Made by a program: the position numbers and the translations under genes. A model generated the notes under the pieces. The model had not been told where the DNA came from, did not search any database, and worked only from the letters and a program-made list of their open reading frames with translations. DNA of 64,000 bases from Margaritifera margaritifera (Eukaryota; Mollusca; Bivalvia; Unionida; Margaritiferidae): positions 2,616,001-2,680,000 of the forward strand of contig JAQPZY010001498.1 of the NCBI GenBank assembly GCA_029931535.1. Direction: 5' to 3'. Position 1 is the stretch's first letter; each line of letters begins with the position of its first letter. Positions 34,353 to 46,344 of the stretch are shown here, one piece after another.

Positions 34353-35834
34353 ATGGATGAAACGATTGTACCATGCAAAGACTTAGGAGACTTGAAACAA
34401 GAACATTTAGTTAAAGGAAATTCAGATACTTATGAAATTGTTGATAACGATCGTGTTTTAAAGGCAGAGATGGAAGGTCCAGAAAATCTTGCTGAAAAAG
34501 AGACTGAAACAGAGTCTAAGCTTGGCTGCGATGTAGAAGGGATTCCCACTGAGCAGGATGTTCGGATAAGGAAAGACAATTTTATTGTTGACAAGAGGAT
34601 GAATCAAAGGTCTTTAACGTCAGACTGTAGCAAGCAAGTTGGTGATAGTGAAGAAGATCACAGTCAGGTTGATGAATTGGAACTTGGAACTACATATCCC
34701 ATGAAAAACTCCGATATATTGGAAGATGTCTCTTATGAAGATCTAATTACTCCCAAAAGATCAGACAATGACCCATACATAAGTTGCCAGGAGAAAAAAA
34801 GTGTTATTCCTGTGTTCAACAGACTTGATGCAGGAATCCAGCCTGATGAACAAGCTCGAGTACCGAAATCTGATGCAGAAGGAACCAACCCTACATATTC
34901 ACTTTTGCCATCCGATGATATTGATCAGTACAGTAACAATGACCCGAATAGTACCATTAATCCTTCAGAAAATGTTGAAGTTATACCTGAGGATAACATT
35001 GAAGAAGTTGAGAATGATGAGAGAGGCTGCGCAAACTGTTCCAAAACAAAAAGGGTCAGGGATGCAAGTAGTTTGAAATCAGGACAACATTTAACTGCTC
35101 CAGGTCATTATTGCCAATTTTATAGACATCACTTTCTTTTGCTTCGGGTAGTTTCATGCTCAGGTTTGATTGTAGAACTAGAAGTATTTCACTTGACAGA
35201 AATAGATGGCAAGAGAGGAATTTTCAAAACAATTGAGAAATATGATTTAGATAGTGCTGACTTGCATATCATCTACTATGAAAACCCAAAGTACTCCCCT
35301 GATAAAGTTATTCAGAGGGCGGAATCTGAGTTCAATGATTTTAATCAGGGAAAGGCTCAAATGTACAATGTTATCTGGAACAATTGTGAACATTTTGTTA
35401 TATGGTGCATGTTTGGGATGAGGAAAAGCTTCCAGATCCAAAGATTGCGCATATTAATTGAAAATGTTTTCAAGCTAGCTTTTTTATGGAAAGTTTTTTG
35501 CATCATTTTCTCAGATAAAACAATGCCAGGGAGTACTTGTGCAAGGATATCCATCTGGATAATTTTGAATTTTCTTGGATGGATAATCTATTGCCTTTAC
35601 TTGACTAGAGGCTTATATAGGCAATACTGCACAGATAAGGCTATGTGTCAGTCATGTCTGAGGATGAATTTGAAGGAGCTCAGGCTTCAGTTGTATTGTG
35701 AAATGTCATCATTGCTCCTTATACAATTATTTTTCCAAGGCACATTCCTGCTATCTACGAGTCCAGGATCAGAAGCTGCAGAGCTCTTTGTAGACTTGTT
35801 ACTCTGGGGGTACTGGACCCTCCTAGGCCCATAA
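34353..35834 (+). CDS. LRAT-domain membrane protein
   Basis: 493 codons in one exon. ATG at 34353 lies 11 bp after an acceptor (ttttgctttgcag), so a 5'UTR intron is likely and the upstream in-frame ATG at 34245 is intronic. Residues 1-225 are acidic, low complexity and probably disordered. Residues about 244-350 form an LRAT/NlpC-P60-type domain: GQHLTAPGHYCQFYRHHFLL with candidate catalytic His near 259-260, and NNCEHFVIWC with the nucleophile Cys345. Family members form acyl-thioester intermediates and act as lipid acyltransferases or phospholipases. Three hydrophobic stretches follow (FLWKVFCIIF; SIWIILNFLGWIIYCLYL; LLLIQLFFQGTFLLS), indicating a C-terminal membrane anchor. Mollusc LRAT-like proteins of this type have long extra regions. 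AATAAA occurs near 35959 and 36577. Substrate unknown. Confidence 0.85.
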   Translation: MDETIVPCKDLGDLKQEHLVKGNSDTYEIVDNDRVLKAEMEGPENLAEKETETESKLGCDVEGIPTEQDVRIRKDNFIVDKRMNQRSLTSDCSKQVGDSEEDHSQVDELELGTTYPMKNSDILEDVSYEDLITPKRSDNDPYISCQEKKSVIPVFNRLDAGIQPDEQARVPKSDAEGTNPTYSLLPSDDIDQYSNNDPNSTINPSENVEVIPEDNIEEVENDERGCANCSKTKRVRDASSLKSGQHLTAPGHYCQFYRHHFLLLRVVSCSGLIVELEVFHLTEIDGKRGIFKTIEKYDLDSADLHIIYYENPKYSPDKVIQRAESEFNDFNQGKAQMYNVIWNNCEHFVIWCMFGMRKSFQIQRLRILIENVFKLAFLWKVFCIIFSDKTMPGSTCARISIWIILNFLGWIIYCLYLTRGLYRQYCTDKAMCQSCLRMNLKELRLQLYCEMSSLLLIQLFFQGTFLLSTSPGSEAAELFVDLLLWGYWTLLGP

Positions 35835-36860
35835 ATAGACATATAATAATTACATTCAAGGCAAATCAATAACTTTACAATAGTAAATCTTATTGATTAT
35901 AATTATTACTATCTTTCGGTTTTATTTAAAAATCAAGTTTGGTCAAAATTTATGATAAAAATAAAATTACAAGCATCTTTATTAAACACATCCAATTGGT
36001 CATTTGGTTTATTAACTGTAAAATAGTAATTTAATTATGATTTTAAATAGCAACCACCCATATGTACCTTGCTAGGAAAATGCAACTGAGTTTCAGTCAA
36101 GTAAAGGCATTCATAGTGTGATGTCATTGGTGCCACATTCATTATGCAGTCACTGCTTATCTCAACTGACATTGATGTCTCTTTAGTATAATGTCAGTTT
36201 ACTTTCAGGACATACAGTAAAAGAAGATTGCAATTTTACATACTTTTAAGTCAGGGTACACATTTCACTTTTACCTTTTATGGCTGTTTTTTATTTTTTT
36301 AACACTGTTTGGAAAATACAGATCCAACTTGTTTATGAAATTAAAATGAAATACATTTGTGCAACAAACTGATGGTTATTCTAAGCATTTTTCTGATGAA
36401 TTGCCTTATATAAATAGAGAGAGAGAGAGAGAGAACTTGTTTGAGGTATATCTAAGTAGCTGATTCTTTCCTGTTAACTATCAATTAACTAAGTCTATTT
36501 ATATCTTATCCGCACTTAGTAAGTCTGTTCACTGTTTTAAATTAAATTGTGTACATACAAAAGACACAAGTATAAAATAAACACCAGATTTAACATCTTG
36601 TTTATTCTCATTTGTTTGTGCGTTCATATCTTTAGTAATTCTCATATTTGTCCATTTTCTTGTACTTTTTTATTTTATTTTTTGTACATCTTACAAAATT
36701 TTAACATTATGTTTTATATTTGATCATTATGTGATTCATGTTTTCTTTTATTTGGAAGAATTTATCTTCCAAATATTTCTGCAATTCATTTTACATTTTT
36801 CGAACTTTACCTTTAGTTTGGCACCATATAGCCACTATTGTACTGAGGTGCCATAAAATG
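35835..36860. other. 3' flank of the LRAT gene
   Basis: Probable 3'UTR and flank with AATAAA words and a short (GA)n at 36417-36434. No further gene. Confidence 0.5.
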
Positions 36861-36861
36861 C

Positions 36862-36920
36862 TACATACATACATACATACATACATACATACATACATAC
36901 ATACATACATACATACATAC
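36862..36920. repeat. (TACA)n microsatellite
   Basis: About 14 tetranucleotide units. Confidence 0.97.
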
Positions 36921-37230
36921 TCTTTTCTTGTATTTTCATTCATTTGTTCTTTTTGTGTCCTTAGTCTGCTTCTATGTCTGTTCATTCATTTGTTTGTACA
37001 TTGCTCTTTTCAGTTTGTATTTAAAGGATGAATGGGTGAAATTGCAAATTGAATTATTAAGATCAATAAGGGCAGTAGTTCAAATAATTCAGAAAAAATC
37101 AGTTGTCAGTAAAACTTTAACGTACATGGTGATGATTAAATTGAGACTTTTCCTCCATAGAAAAGAATTAATGAAGAATTTTCAGTGAAAAAATATGCAC
37201 TGGGAATTAGATAATAATTTTGCATAAATA

Positions 37231-37265
<35 letters not shown>

Positions 37266-37266
37266 C
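37231..37266. repeat. poly-C plus (TC)n
   Basis: Ten C followed by about 13 TC units. Confidence 0.95.
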
Positions 37267-38985
37267 CACAGTACATGTAAATAATGTTTATCCTGACCAA
37301 TCATGTCTTATTTGTCATTGAGAAAACCACATGGACGTTTGTCTCAAAATGTATCTCTTTTCACAACTAAAACATTTTTATGATTTAGTCAAGCATTTTA
37401 AATTCATTAATTTTTCTTCTTTTCTTCTTTTCTTTAAAGGCATTACCATAACATTCATTGTTGTCTATGAAGATTAATATTCTGGTGCAATTTATGGTTA
37501 CGTTACTGATTAAGTGTCTCTTCAAAATTTTTGAGCAAGTGTGATCAACATAAAATATTAGTGACATAATGAAAACAGCCGTTTTTTTCACTTTTCTTTA
37601 CAAGGAGTCATATTGTTCATGAGATGAAAGGTGGAAGATTTTTTCAAATGTTCTTTATATCATTGACATGAGGTGAAAAATTACTTACCTTAGTTCATTC
37701 AAACTATATAAATGAAAGCATTAAAGATCAGTTTTTAAAGTGGTCAAGTATGATTATGATAACACCTAAAAAAAGCCATTTGTGGATTAGAATGATTCAG
37801 TGCTACACACTCTTCCATGCTGACCTCCATTACAGCTATAACAGGTCACAGTACAAGATTGTCTTTTTGCATAAATGAAGTCTCACACGTTCGACATGGC
37901 AGAATTAAACAAAAATTCCCAATTGAGCCATAGGTAAATTACTGTCAGAAAGTATGTTCTATTGGCTCTCGTTCTATGAAGCACAACATATCATGAAAAT
38001 ATATAATGTTAATACCAGTAATACATTAGCTGTCACTACTGTTCAGCTTTATCCATTTCCAATATGAAAAACCCTCATCCATGCTAGATGTACCATCCTC
38101 CTATTCTAGAAAGTTGTAGAGTGTGTACATCATAGATCCAGTCTGACTCTGTCACAGACCCCATGTGTCATAGCGATCTTCATTCTTTTCTGGATGACAT
38201 GTTGTGTCAAGATGGAATTATTGCTTGAGGGAAACACACATACCAGTGATGGTTGCTGGGTTTCATGACCTTATAATATTAATTTCTTGTATTTATTGAA
38301 TCCTCAGTCCTTTAGCTTTCAAAAGTTCTTTTGATAGCTTGGTGTTCATTTTAAACGGTTTTTAAATGCACAATGAACCACCACCTACCCTCCCTATATT
38401 CTGTCCATCTAAGTCACATTACATTCTGTATTGATGTGTTTACTTTCTCTGCAGTGATAAGTAGTCACTACCTCATAATTGTTTTTCCTGTTTAGTCCAG
38501 TAATTCTTCTTAAACCCATATTTTTGAGAAGACATTGTTTTAATCTCTGTCACTTAGTAGAGTGTGGATGCTTGAGGTATTTATTTGTCGGTAAGTAGTA
38601 AAGATAACAATGGATTAAGCGCAACCTTGTTATTCAAAATCTACATTATTGTATAGAAAAATTCTTTTTTCAGAGAAATTCTTCTTCCAGAATAACATCA
38701 CAGTCTATCATATCTGTGACAGAACCAGGATTTCAAAACATTAGATTTACAAATTTTGATCAGTAGATTGGCTACTAAAAAGGTAGATTTTTTATCGGCA
38801 TAAATTTTACATGTTTTAAGGGGATTGAAAACAAAAGTTCATTTTGTCACATAATATGTATTCTCTTCATATTTTAATAAAACACAAATTTTGAACATGA
38901 TTCAGATTCAGAATCTGATGGAAAATGTTACAATAATCGTTAGTTAATATGAGCCAGTATATTGTCAATTAAATGAAAAAGGAAG
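37267..38985. other. no supported gene
   Basis: AT-rich; read on both strands without finding exons or repeats. Confidence 0.5.
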
Positions 38986-38989
38986 AGTT

Positions 38990-39448
38990 GTATATCTCAC
39001 AGTTCACTGCAAAGATTTTTTTATAAAATCCACAGGCATTTTTAGTTTCCTTCACAAGATCACTGTCTGGTGACCACTGCTGACATTCACTGTGATTGTT
39101 AACCTTCACACTTAGCAGGCTCTCAATAGTTTTCTGCTCCAGACTTCCCCTTTTAATCACTCTGGATTTTCCGAAGAATGGAGAATGATCTCTCTATGTC
39201 AGCATTGGAATGTGGCAATGATAGGACAACTACACTCAGTCTGGAAAGAAGTTCTAACTTAAGTTTTCCTGTTGCTGGGTTTCTGAGGCTGCTGACTGAT
39301 CTCCAATACTGCTCCAAGCTCATTTCACCATGAGGAGGAAGTTCCTGGCTTGGACTTAATATGTATTCCTGAGCCTCATCCTCAAAGGCTTGTTTCTCTT
39401 CTAGGCTTATGTCCAAAAATCTGTTGGCAAGTTTCACCACTGTAATTA
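38990..39448 (-). pseudogene. hAT transposase C-terminal fragment, frameshifted
   Basis: The minus strand opens after an acceptor-like taattacag near 39441 with VKLANRFLDISLEEKQAFED, then EQYWRSVSSLRNPATG and LSVVVLSLPHSNADIERSFS, the hAT dimerisation motif. The frame stops after ILRKIQSD; one base over, the reading continues RGSLEQKTIESLLSVKVN, as hAT tails do. A single-base change therefore breaks it. The N-terminal and catalytic parts are not visible to the right. Different branch from the element at 23357. Confidence 0.7.
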
Positions 39449-40435
39449 ATTTTAAACAAATTAGATTTAGACTTGAAATAAACAGTTAAAAAACACATGA
39501 TTTTAATAATTTATCACAACTTTAAAATTAAATATTAAGTAATACATTTTTAACTTGCGGATATATTTTAAATATTCATCTTAAACCATCGTGAACAATA
39601 CAAGAACAATTAAAAGACATCAAATCAAAATACTTACTCAAGTGTTTCTGCCAAGATAATTTTTGGTCGGTCTCTCCGTTTTATCTTCCTTCCATGACAG
39701 ATCGGCCGAGTTTTAATCAAAGACTCATGGTCATCATGGATTACCTTTGATCCTATTATTACTTATAACACCTCAAACAACATCCTGCATTTGGCCTTAA
39801 ACTCTCCAAATTACAACAATAAGGTAATCAATTAGCCGCTTCTTGTGTACACATGCTAACAATTGTAATCCGACTACTCAACCACGCATTGTCGCACCGG
39901 TCATATCATTGGTCGAACATTTCCGGTTCCCAGTAGACTGGTTCTGGCTGGTTTATCTGATGTGTTGATAGAACGCGTAAAAAAAACGGTTTTTTTTTTA
40001 AAAAAAAAAATTTCCTTGAAATTTTCAAAACCAGTAGATTTCGACTACTAAACAGTATGTGCGGTAGACGGTCTTTAAAACGGTATTTTTGGTCTACCGC
40101 CGGTAGAATCACAGGTATGGTCTATGGGAAGTGTGGGCACAAGAAAGCATGTGGGATACACACCCAACCTGTTGATCATGCACAAAATGTGTACATACAG
40201 ATGTCCAGTGCGTTGTATTTGGCCCATTCATATTTGGGATGTGCCTCAAAGACGAAGAACTTATAAGTGGAGGAAGGAAGGTCGTTTTTTCTCCTCCTCC
40301 CCCCCCCCCCTTTTTCCAATACCATTCCCTTCTGAATCTATAGGATCTCATAATGGGACATCTATATCCTTAGAAAGTAGGCAGTCTGTAGCTGGTTTCA
40401 AATGCGCCCTCCATGATAAGGGAGGAGCAGCACCT
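39449..40435. other. no gene; small inverted repeat
   Basis: Contains GCGGTAGAC (40061-40069) inverted at 40092-40100, possibly a transposon end, and homopolymer runs at 39980-40010 and 40301-40312. Confidence 0.4.
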
Positions 40436-40439
40436 GCCC

Positions 40440-43400
40440 AGTGAGAGTGAGTGAGGTTGAAATCGAGTCCGCCCCCCCACACACACCCACACACACACAG
40501 CAGCAGTACCTTTCCACCCTGTGTATGCCCATTCGGAAAAGAGCAGAGGCACTTGTTAAAATGAATCGTCTCAAAGAAGATAAGGATATGCAGCGCTCCA
40601 GTTCTCTAAGTTCTGGGGAGGAATCATCCCCCAGATCACAGTTGCCATTTGGTTGGGAGTTTGGTGACAGGTCGTTGACTGGTCACCAATCAATAGGCAC
40701 TGACCATGAATCACTGGGTACCAACCACTGGGTACCAGGCACCAGTCACTGATCGTAGTTCGATCACTGGGCTTAATATGTCATTCACATATCACAGGTC
40801 ACCATTCATCGAGTCACAGTATAGAGTCGGAGAATGCATTCCCACGCCCCCTTGATCTGCACTACCGAATAATCCTGATGGAGGGAGTCTGCATTTATGC
40901 ACTCTACTGGGAATGGGCATCAGATTAACACCACCCCTCTCCCTCCATTCCTATGTTTCATTTTACTTCCAACAGGATGTGAAGTTTCCCTTTTCAGGGA
41001 GGTGATTCTCATCACCACCATAGAGTCCCATGGATGGACAATTCATGGCTCCCTAGCAGTGCTGGTTTTTGGGAAGAATTACACTTCGACTGCTTGCTCA
41101 GATCAAACCAACATGGAAGGAGAGAGTCATACCCTCTTTCCCTGAAAGAAACTTAGAAGGGAAGAGAAGTGTTGAGTGCAATGGATAGTCCTATTACTCC
41201 CCCGAGGAGTCATGAAAATTAGCATCCCTCTTAACCGGTCGTCCCCACAATATGAAGATTCCAGAACAGCTAGTTTTGATCTTTGAGAGCTTGAGAGCAG
41301 GATGATGATGTCTTATCCCTTTTGGCTGAATGTAACGAGTTCACCAAGGATGATGAGGAGAGGACTTCCCCTCCCCATTTAAAGTCCCGACCTCCCCCCA
41401 ACTCAGTTTCCCACATGGTGGAAGAGGAAGAGGTTTGTTCCTTTGATAAAGTCGTGAATGAAGTCTACTGCCCCCTTCCCCCTGATTTATGCCCTAAACA
41501 CTTAGGTTCAGGGGATACCAAGATCCTCCCCAGTTTGGAAAGGCTCGGGGTGGGGGGGGGGGCTGCATCAAGGCCAGATCTTCTATTGCTCCCTCATTCA
41601 TCTTTGATCAGGTAGCTCCAACGACGATTCACCAAAGGACAGGAATTTGTGAGGCAACATAAAGGGTGGACAGTTCTACACTGAGACCTTTAGTATAGGC
41701 ATCTAGTTATAAGGTTCACTTTATGGCCTGGCCCATCAAACCTTCCCGAGTGCATCATAAGTGTGCATTTGTATAGGATCATGGGCCCTCCTCCCTGTTA
41801 AGACTTTAAAGGTGTTTGAGTCTAAGGTGAGGTCGATAGTTACCATAGCCTTGCATGCTGATCTATTCTTGGCTGTTAACTTCAATCTATTGAAGGAGCA
41901 ATCTCTATCTCCTGTTGCTCAGCAGTTAGAAGCAGTTGCTAAGACACTCCTTGTCGATGGCTATGGCGCTTTCAGCGGAGTTACTCGACCTCCACAGCGA
42001 TGTTGCCCTGGACACATCAAAGGTCTTGCTAAATCATAGCAAGAACCCGCTTAGGGCTGCACCTTTGGATGCAGATACCTTATTCAGCAGCCTTATTCCT
42101 TCAGTTGCCTCCCAGAATCGGAATGATCATCAACATCGGTCACTCGCTTTGGTTCTTGATGCATCGAAACCAACCAGGAAGTGATTCCATCAGGACCAAC
42201 CTTATGTACAGTCTAAGTTTCAAAACGGGATGGAACCACAACAGTCCATTAAGCAACCCTTTTTCAAGGCCCTTCCACAACCTTCAACCATGAGACGGAG
42301 AGACTGGAAAGGCAGATCAAGGAAGCCTGTGGGTTCCTCCCTCTTTCCGAAGCCCAGGGAGGGGGGGGGGCGGGGAGAGGACATCAGTCCTAGGGACTCT
42401 ATACCTCTCCAGCAGTACATTCCTCTTCCTTCATCATCAGTAGGTGCCCAATTAGCCGCCTTCTCAGTGGGCTGTTCGGGCTTCATGGGAGATTGGTAGG
42501 TCAGCTCTTTAATAAAAGGTTTACACCATCGATTCAGGGAACTCTCCGCTTTCATTGACCCCAATTCCATTTCATCAGTCACAAATATCCAAATTAAAGG
42601 AAGAGGTGCACACCTACAGAAGGGCACAGTAGGGACAATACAAAACTTCTTGTCACCTCCCTTCTACTCCAGGATATTTCTGGTACCCAAAAAGGGTGAA
42701 AAACGACTAATCATCACCCCCCCCCCCCCAAAAAAAAAAAAAAAAAAAAATTGAAAAAATTATCATTCAAATGGAGGTTGTGGTAACAGTTCGAAATGCC
42801 ATCAGGCTTGGCGACTGGGCAGTCTCCATAGACCTTCAGGATATGTACTTTCACATCCACATCTTTCCACCATACAGAAAATACCTCCATTTTTACATCG
42901 AACAGGAGGTTTTTCAAGTTTTAGCCTTGCACCCAGGGTTTTTGCCTGAGTCATGGGAGTAGAGGCTGTTCATTCTGGTGTCAGGGGATGCCCCTTCTAC
43001 AATATTTCGACAATTGGCTGGTTCACACAGCAAAAAGTTGGTCCACAGTGACACAGCTAGGACTTGTACCGAGCCTAGAGAAATAAGAGCTCATTCCATC
43101 TCAGGATTTCACCTACATAGAAATCAACTTCCTCACTTACCTGGAGCTGGTTCGTGTAACCTCAGAAAGGATTGACAGTATCCTTACTCTTTTGAGGACT
43201 CTTTAGGCCAAGACTGCATTGTCAGCCAGACCTTACCTCTCTCTCCTGGGGACCTTGAACTTTACAGCAAACCTAGTACCCCTAGGAATATTCTCTGTCG
43301 GCCCGAATTTCTTTAGCGTCGGATTTTCAGCACCATCGGAACTGGTGTAAGACTGCATAGATTGTTGTCATACAAAGTCTTAAGTATCTGAGCATAAATT
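40440..43400 (+). mobile_element. DIRS-like retrotransposon remnant
   Basis: A GC-richer block in AT-rich surroundings. 40440-40760 has a Ser/Arg-rich gag-like frame (SSSLSSGEESSPRSQLPFGW, then TDHESLGTNHW). 41322-42300 gives ELLDLHSDVALDTSKVLLNH and PLDADTLFSSLIPSVASQNR, like DIRS gag. A reverse transcriptase with DIRS wording follows. Frames shift repeatedly and poly-C/poly-A tracts interrupt it (42717-42750). Tyrosine recombinase and terminal repeats are not seen; the block ends near 43400. Confidence 0.6.
42771..43390 (+). pseudogene. DIRS-like reverse transcriptase fragment
   Basis: RNAIRLGDWAVSIDLQDMYF then HIHIFPPYRKYLHFYIEQE correspond to the RT palm segment of DIRS/Ngaro elements. 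A stop follows at LPESWE. Other frames continue NWLVHTAKSWSTVTQLGLVP, IEINFLTYLELVRVTSERID and YLSLLGTLNFTANLVPLG. The 'YLDDWL' catalytic site is degraded (FDNWL). At least three frame changes and several stops make it non-functional. Confidence 0.7.
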
Positions 43401-43569
43401 AATTTTTTATAAACGAGAATTCTACAAGCTGTATCAGATATTTGTACCGATCTCCTAATTTGTTATATGGTGGTTATTTAAGTAATTTTTTATTCATTGG
43501 CCTGGTGCATCATCTTTTCTTTTTTAAAATTAAAATCACTAGGAAAAGATATTTCTCCCATCGTGTTAT

Positions 43570-44160
43570 TTAATATGAACGTGTTACAGAAATACCGTTG
43601 AAATCAATTACTTTTCCATCTTCATCTGTAATGCTGATGTTCAGTCTGTTCATGGTACCTGGTTTTAATAGTTTGTGATTTCCTTTAACACTGTATGGAA
43701 CAAAGTCAACGTGACAATTCTTTTTAAACATGATAACCTGCCGTTGAAATAACTTTTGTGTTATTGCCCTGTTATAGGAAATATTTTTACATTTTTAGGT
43801 TTTTAAAACTTACAAACTATCCAATTCAGTAGATGTCTGTATAAATCTTTGACTATTGAATCCTAGCAATTTAGAGTTATAGTTAGTTATGTACACTATG
43901 CAATTATTGCTCGGAGTTGCTAGAACTTTTGCATTGTGTTTCAAATACTTATTATCAGTACTTTCTTCAGCAGTCATCCCCTCTTTGACTTTGTTTATGT
44001 ACGTTTCAAGGTTATAGAATGCATCAGGAATTGGAACAATTTTTGTTTCATTCTTGTTTTTAATGTAATAGAATATATTGTTTTTTAGATCAACTAATAG
44101 GTAAACGTTTGCATTATATAACTTCGTTAATTATAGCATCACAGTTTGCGTCGTATTTGT
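43570..44160 (-). pseudogene. gene B, copy 1: 'SITDEDG' C-terminal protein of a virus-like or mobile element
   Basis: From about 44132 the minus strand is open: KNNIFYYIKNKNETKIVPIP, NLETYINKVKEGMTAEEST, TPSNNCIVYITNYNSKLLGF and NSQRFIQTSTELDSL, then a stop. Another frame carries NCHVDFVPYSVKGNHKLLKP and MNRLNISITDEDGKVIDFNG, ending near 43570. I associate 'LLGF.s..', then 'I.I.D.DG..vdF.G' with structural-type proteins in virus-like elements of invertebrate genomes (Polinton/adintovirus type); this is from memory. At least one frame change and two stops. It follows gene A on the same strand. Confidence 0.4.
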
Positions 44161-44309
44161 TATCATAATAGATGTTTTGTGTGCTGTAAGCTTCTCTAAA
44201 ATTTCATTCTCCTTTATCTTATTGCAACCCGATAATTTTTTAAAAACTCCTCAGTATATTGGCTGTCTGTGCTACAAACCTTTTTCCTAATTGTATCTTA
44301 TTTGTTGTC

Positions 44310-44690
44310 CTATGTAACTATCAGATTAAATTCACCGTGACTTATTTGATTATTGCTTATTGCTTTACAAATCATATCAATACTCTTCAACTTATTTATA
44401 GCAAAGGTTACAATCTCATGGTGTTTTGAAACTTTACTGTAAACTAGCTTGCCTATATTAGTTTTTGCAATAATCCCAAACAAACTTGCACCAAATCCAT
44501 TAAAAGCTAGAGGAATAATAACTCCTGATACTCTTCCTGCGACTCCTAAACCAGCAGGTACAACACCCATACCATCTGACGCGGTTACCTAGTTTTAAAA
44601 CTCGTGTAATTTCTTCTAACATCTCTGTATTGTTCTATCTTTTTAACCAAATTATTCTTAATTTCATTCATTTTCATCGACCTGAAATTA
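44310..44690 (-). pseudogene. gene A, copy 1: Gly-rich membrane segment plus helical domain
   Basis: The minus frame 44690-44590 reads MNEIKNNLVKKIEQYRDVRR (basic helix). 44570-44310 reads MGVVPAGLGVAGRVSGVIIP, LAFNGFGASLFGIIAKTNIG and SKHHEIVTFAINKLKSIDMI, then SNNQISHGEFNLIV. So the order is helix, Gly/Ala-rich hydrophobic span, then a ~40-residue helical domain with the pattern KH.ei...A..KL..i......a.....Is..EF..il. The same pattern is at 54390-54700 and 58700-59176. A small break separates the two frames. Probably a small membrane or virion-associated protein of a mobile element; function unknown. Confidence 0.45.
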
Positions 44691-44815
44691 TTAGTTTAAT
44701 AATAGGTCTATAGGTATGATAGCAGCAAATCTTGGAATAACCATAACAAATTTTGTAAAAGGTTTAACATGATGAGGCGGAAGAACAAGTGGCGGTGGTG
44801 GTGAAAAAGGTAATA
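44691..44815 (-). pseudogene. proline-rich C-terminal tail of an upstream ORF
   Basis: The minus frame reads FSPPPPLVLPPHHVKPFTKF, VMVIPRFAAIIPIDLLLN and stops just before gene A. It may be the end of the preceding gene of the same element. Confidence 0.3.
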
Positions 44816-45139
44816 TATACCTTTGTTGACAAATTTAAAAGAGATGAGACAAATATTGCTGTTTGTTTGACTTAACTTAAAAAAGAGGCAGCAACATCAT
44901 TACCTGGTATTAATGGTAGTGTTTTCTTAATTCTTGATTTAATTAATTTCTTCTTTGCAATTGTTCTAAAAAAAAAGAAGTTTTGTTTTGTTTTCTGGTA
45001 ACAAAAGGAATAAAAAAGAAAAAGGCTGATAGAAAAGGAAAACACAATTATTTCTGTTCCTGCAACCATACTCAATATCAATTAACATTTCCAAGATAAT
45101 GAAAATATGATTATTCAGCATGAATTCTTAGACAATATA

Positions 45140-46340
45140 ATATCAAAGAGATAGGTGAGAATCGCACTGTCAAACCTGAAAAACGAAAAATCCGGTGAAA
45201 TAGATGCTTTATCGAGTGATTTTTTTAAAAAGTGCACTAGTCATATTATTACCCCAATACGTACTCAATTGTTTAATAAATTATTTGATACTGATTATTT
45301 TCAACAAAACTGGTCAACAGTGATAATAACTCGAATTTTTCAAAAAGGTGATACACGTAATCCATCCAACTATAAAGGAATAAGTTTGCTGCCAGTTTTA
45401 AGCAAGGTATTTACAACTATTATGAATAACCGATTACAAGACTGGTTTGCACAAAATGAATTTCTGGGTGAGGAACAAGCTGGCTTCAGGTCTGGATATT
45501 CAACAGTTGACAATATGTTCATACTATACACATGAATAATCAAATATCTGAGGAAAGCACGAGGGAGATTTTATGCCGTTTTATAGATTTTGAATAGGCT
45601 TTTGACCGAGTAGAGAGAAATCTTTTATACCATAAGCCTTTAAATTATAATTTAAGTACCAAAATGTTACGAATGATTAAAGCAATCTATAAAGGTGGGT
45701 ATACTTGAGTTAAGTTCAGTAATGGTCTGAGTAATGTTTTTGATTGTCCAACTGGAGTACGGCAAGGATGTATTTTATGTTCATTACTTTTTGCCTTGTT
45801 TCTGAATGATCTTCAGAGTACTGTGACAGATGAGTCTAGGGGGATATCACTAGAAACAATAGAAGTGTTTATATTGTTGTATGCAGGTGATTTAATGTTA
45901 TTCTCAGACACAGTGTTTCAGCTCCAGAAAATGTTAAATATATTGAGAAGGTATTGCTCTCAATGGAAACTATCGGTCAACCTTGGAAAAACACGAATTG
46001 TTGTATTACGTAGGGGAGGCATAGCTACATAGCTACGAGAAATGGTACTATGGTCCAACAGAAATTGCAAATGAAACATACTATAAATATTTGGGCTGCA
46101 TATTCTCCTCAAACAATTCTTGGTACATGTGTCAGAAAACTCTGGCTTGTCAAACAGCAAAATCTATACACACACTGAAAAGTAATTTATCTAAATTTGG
46201 CAAACTACCTGTACATACCCTGCTTCACATATTTGACACAAGTTTTACCTATTTTAAACTATGGATCCGAAATATGGGGCTTCCATGAAGCGCCTGATAT
46301 AGAAAAGGTGCACAAGGAGTTTTGTAAATTTATAATGGGT
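45140..46340 (+). pseudogene. LINE reverse transcriptase, frameshifted, catalytic Asp lost
   Basis: 45155-45535 reads IALSNLKNEKSGEIDALSSD, WSTVIITRIFQKGDTRNPSN, YKGISLLPVLSKVFTTIMNN and EEQAGFRSGYSTVDNMFILY: the first RT blocks of a non-LTR element. Later pieces in other frames include FSNGLSNVFDCPTGVRQGCI and FLNDLQSTVTDESRGISLE. The catalytic box is LLYAGDLMLFS (45880-45891) where YADD is expected, so the first metal-binding Asp is Gly. The tail YLGCIFSSNNSW and KSNLSKFGKLPVHTL runs to about 46335, where similarity changes to a GIY-YIG protein. Several frame changes; inactive. Confidence 0.75.
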
Positions 46341-46344
46341 CTGT

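Noticed and set aside
38761..40060. 'cagtagatt..gctacta' words at both places as ends of the hAT fragment
   Set aside because: They are in direct, not inverted, orientation and the match is short.
42220..42627. 135-codon minus-strand frame
   Set aside because: Shadow of the DIRS-like gag region on the plus strand.
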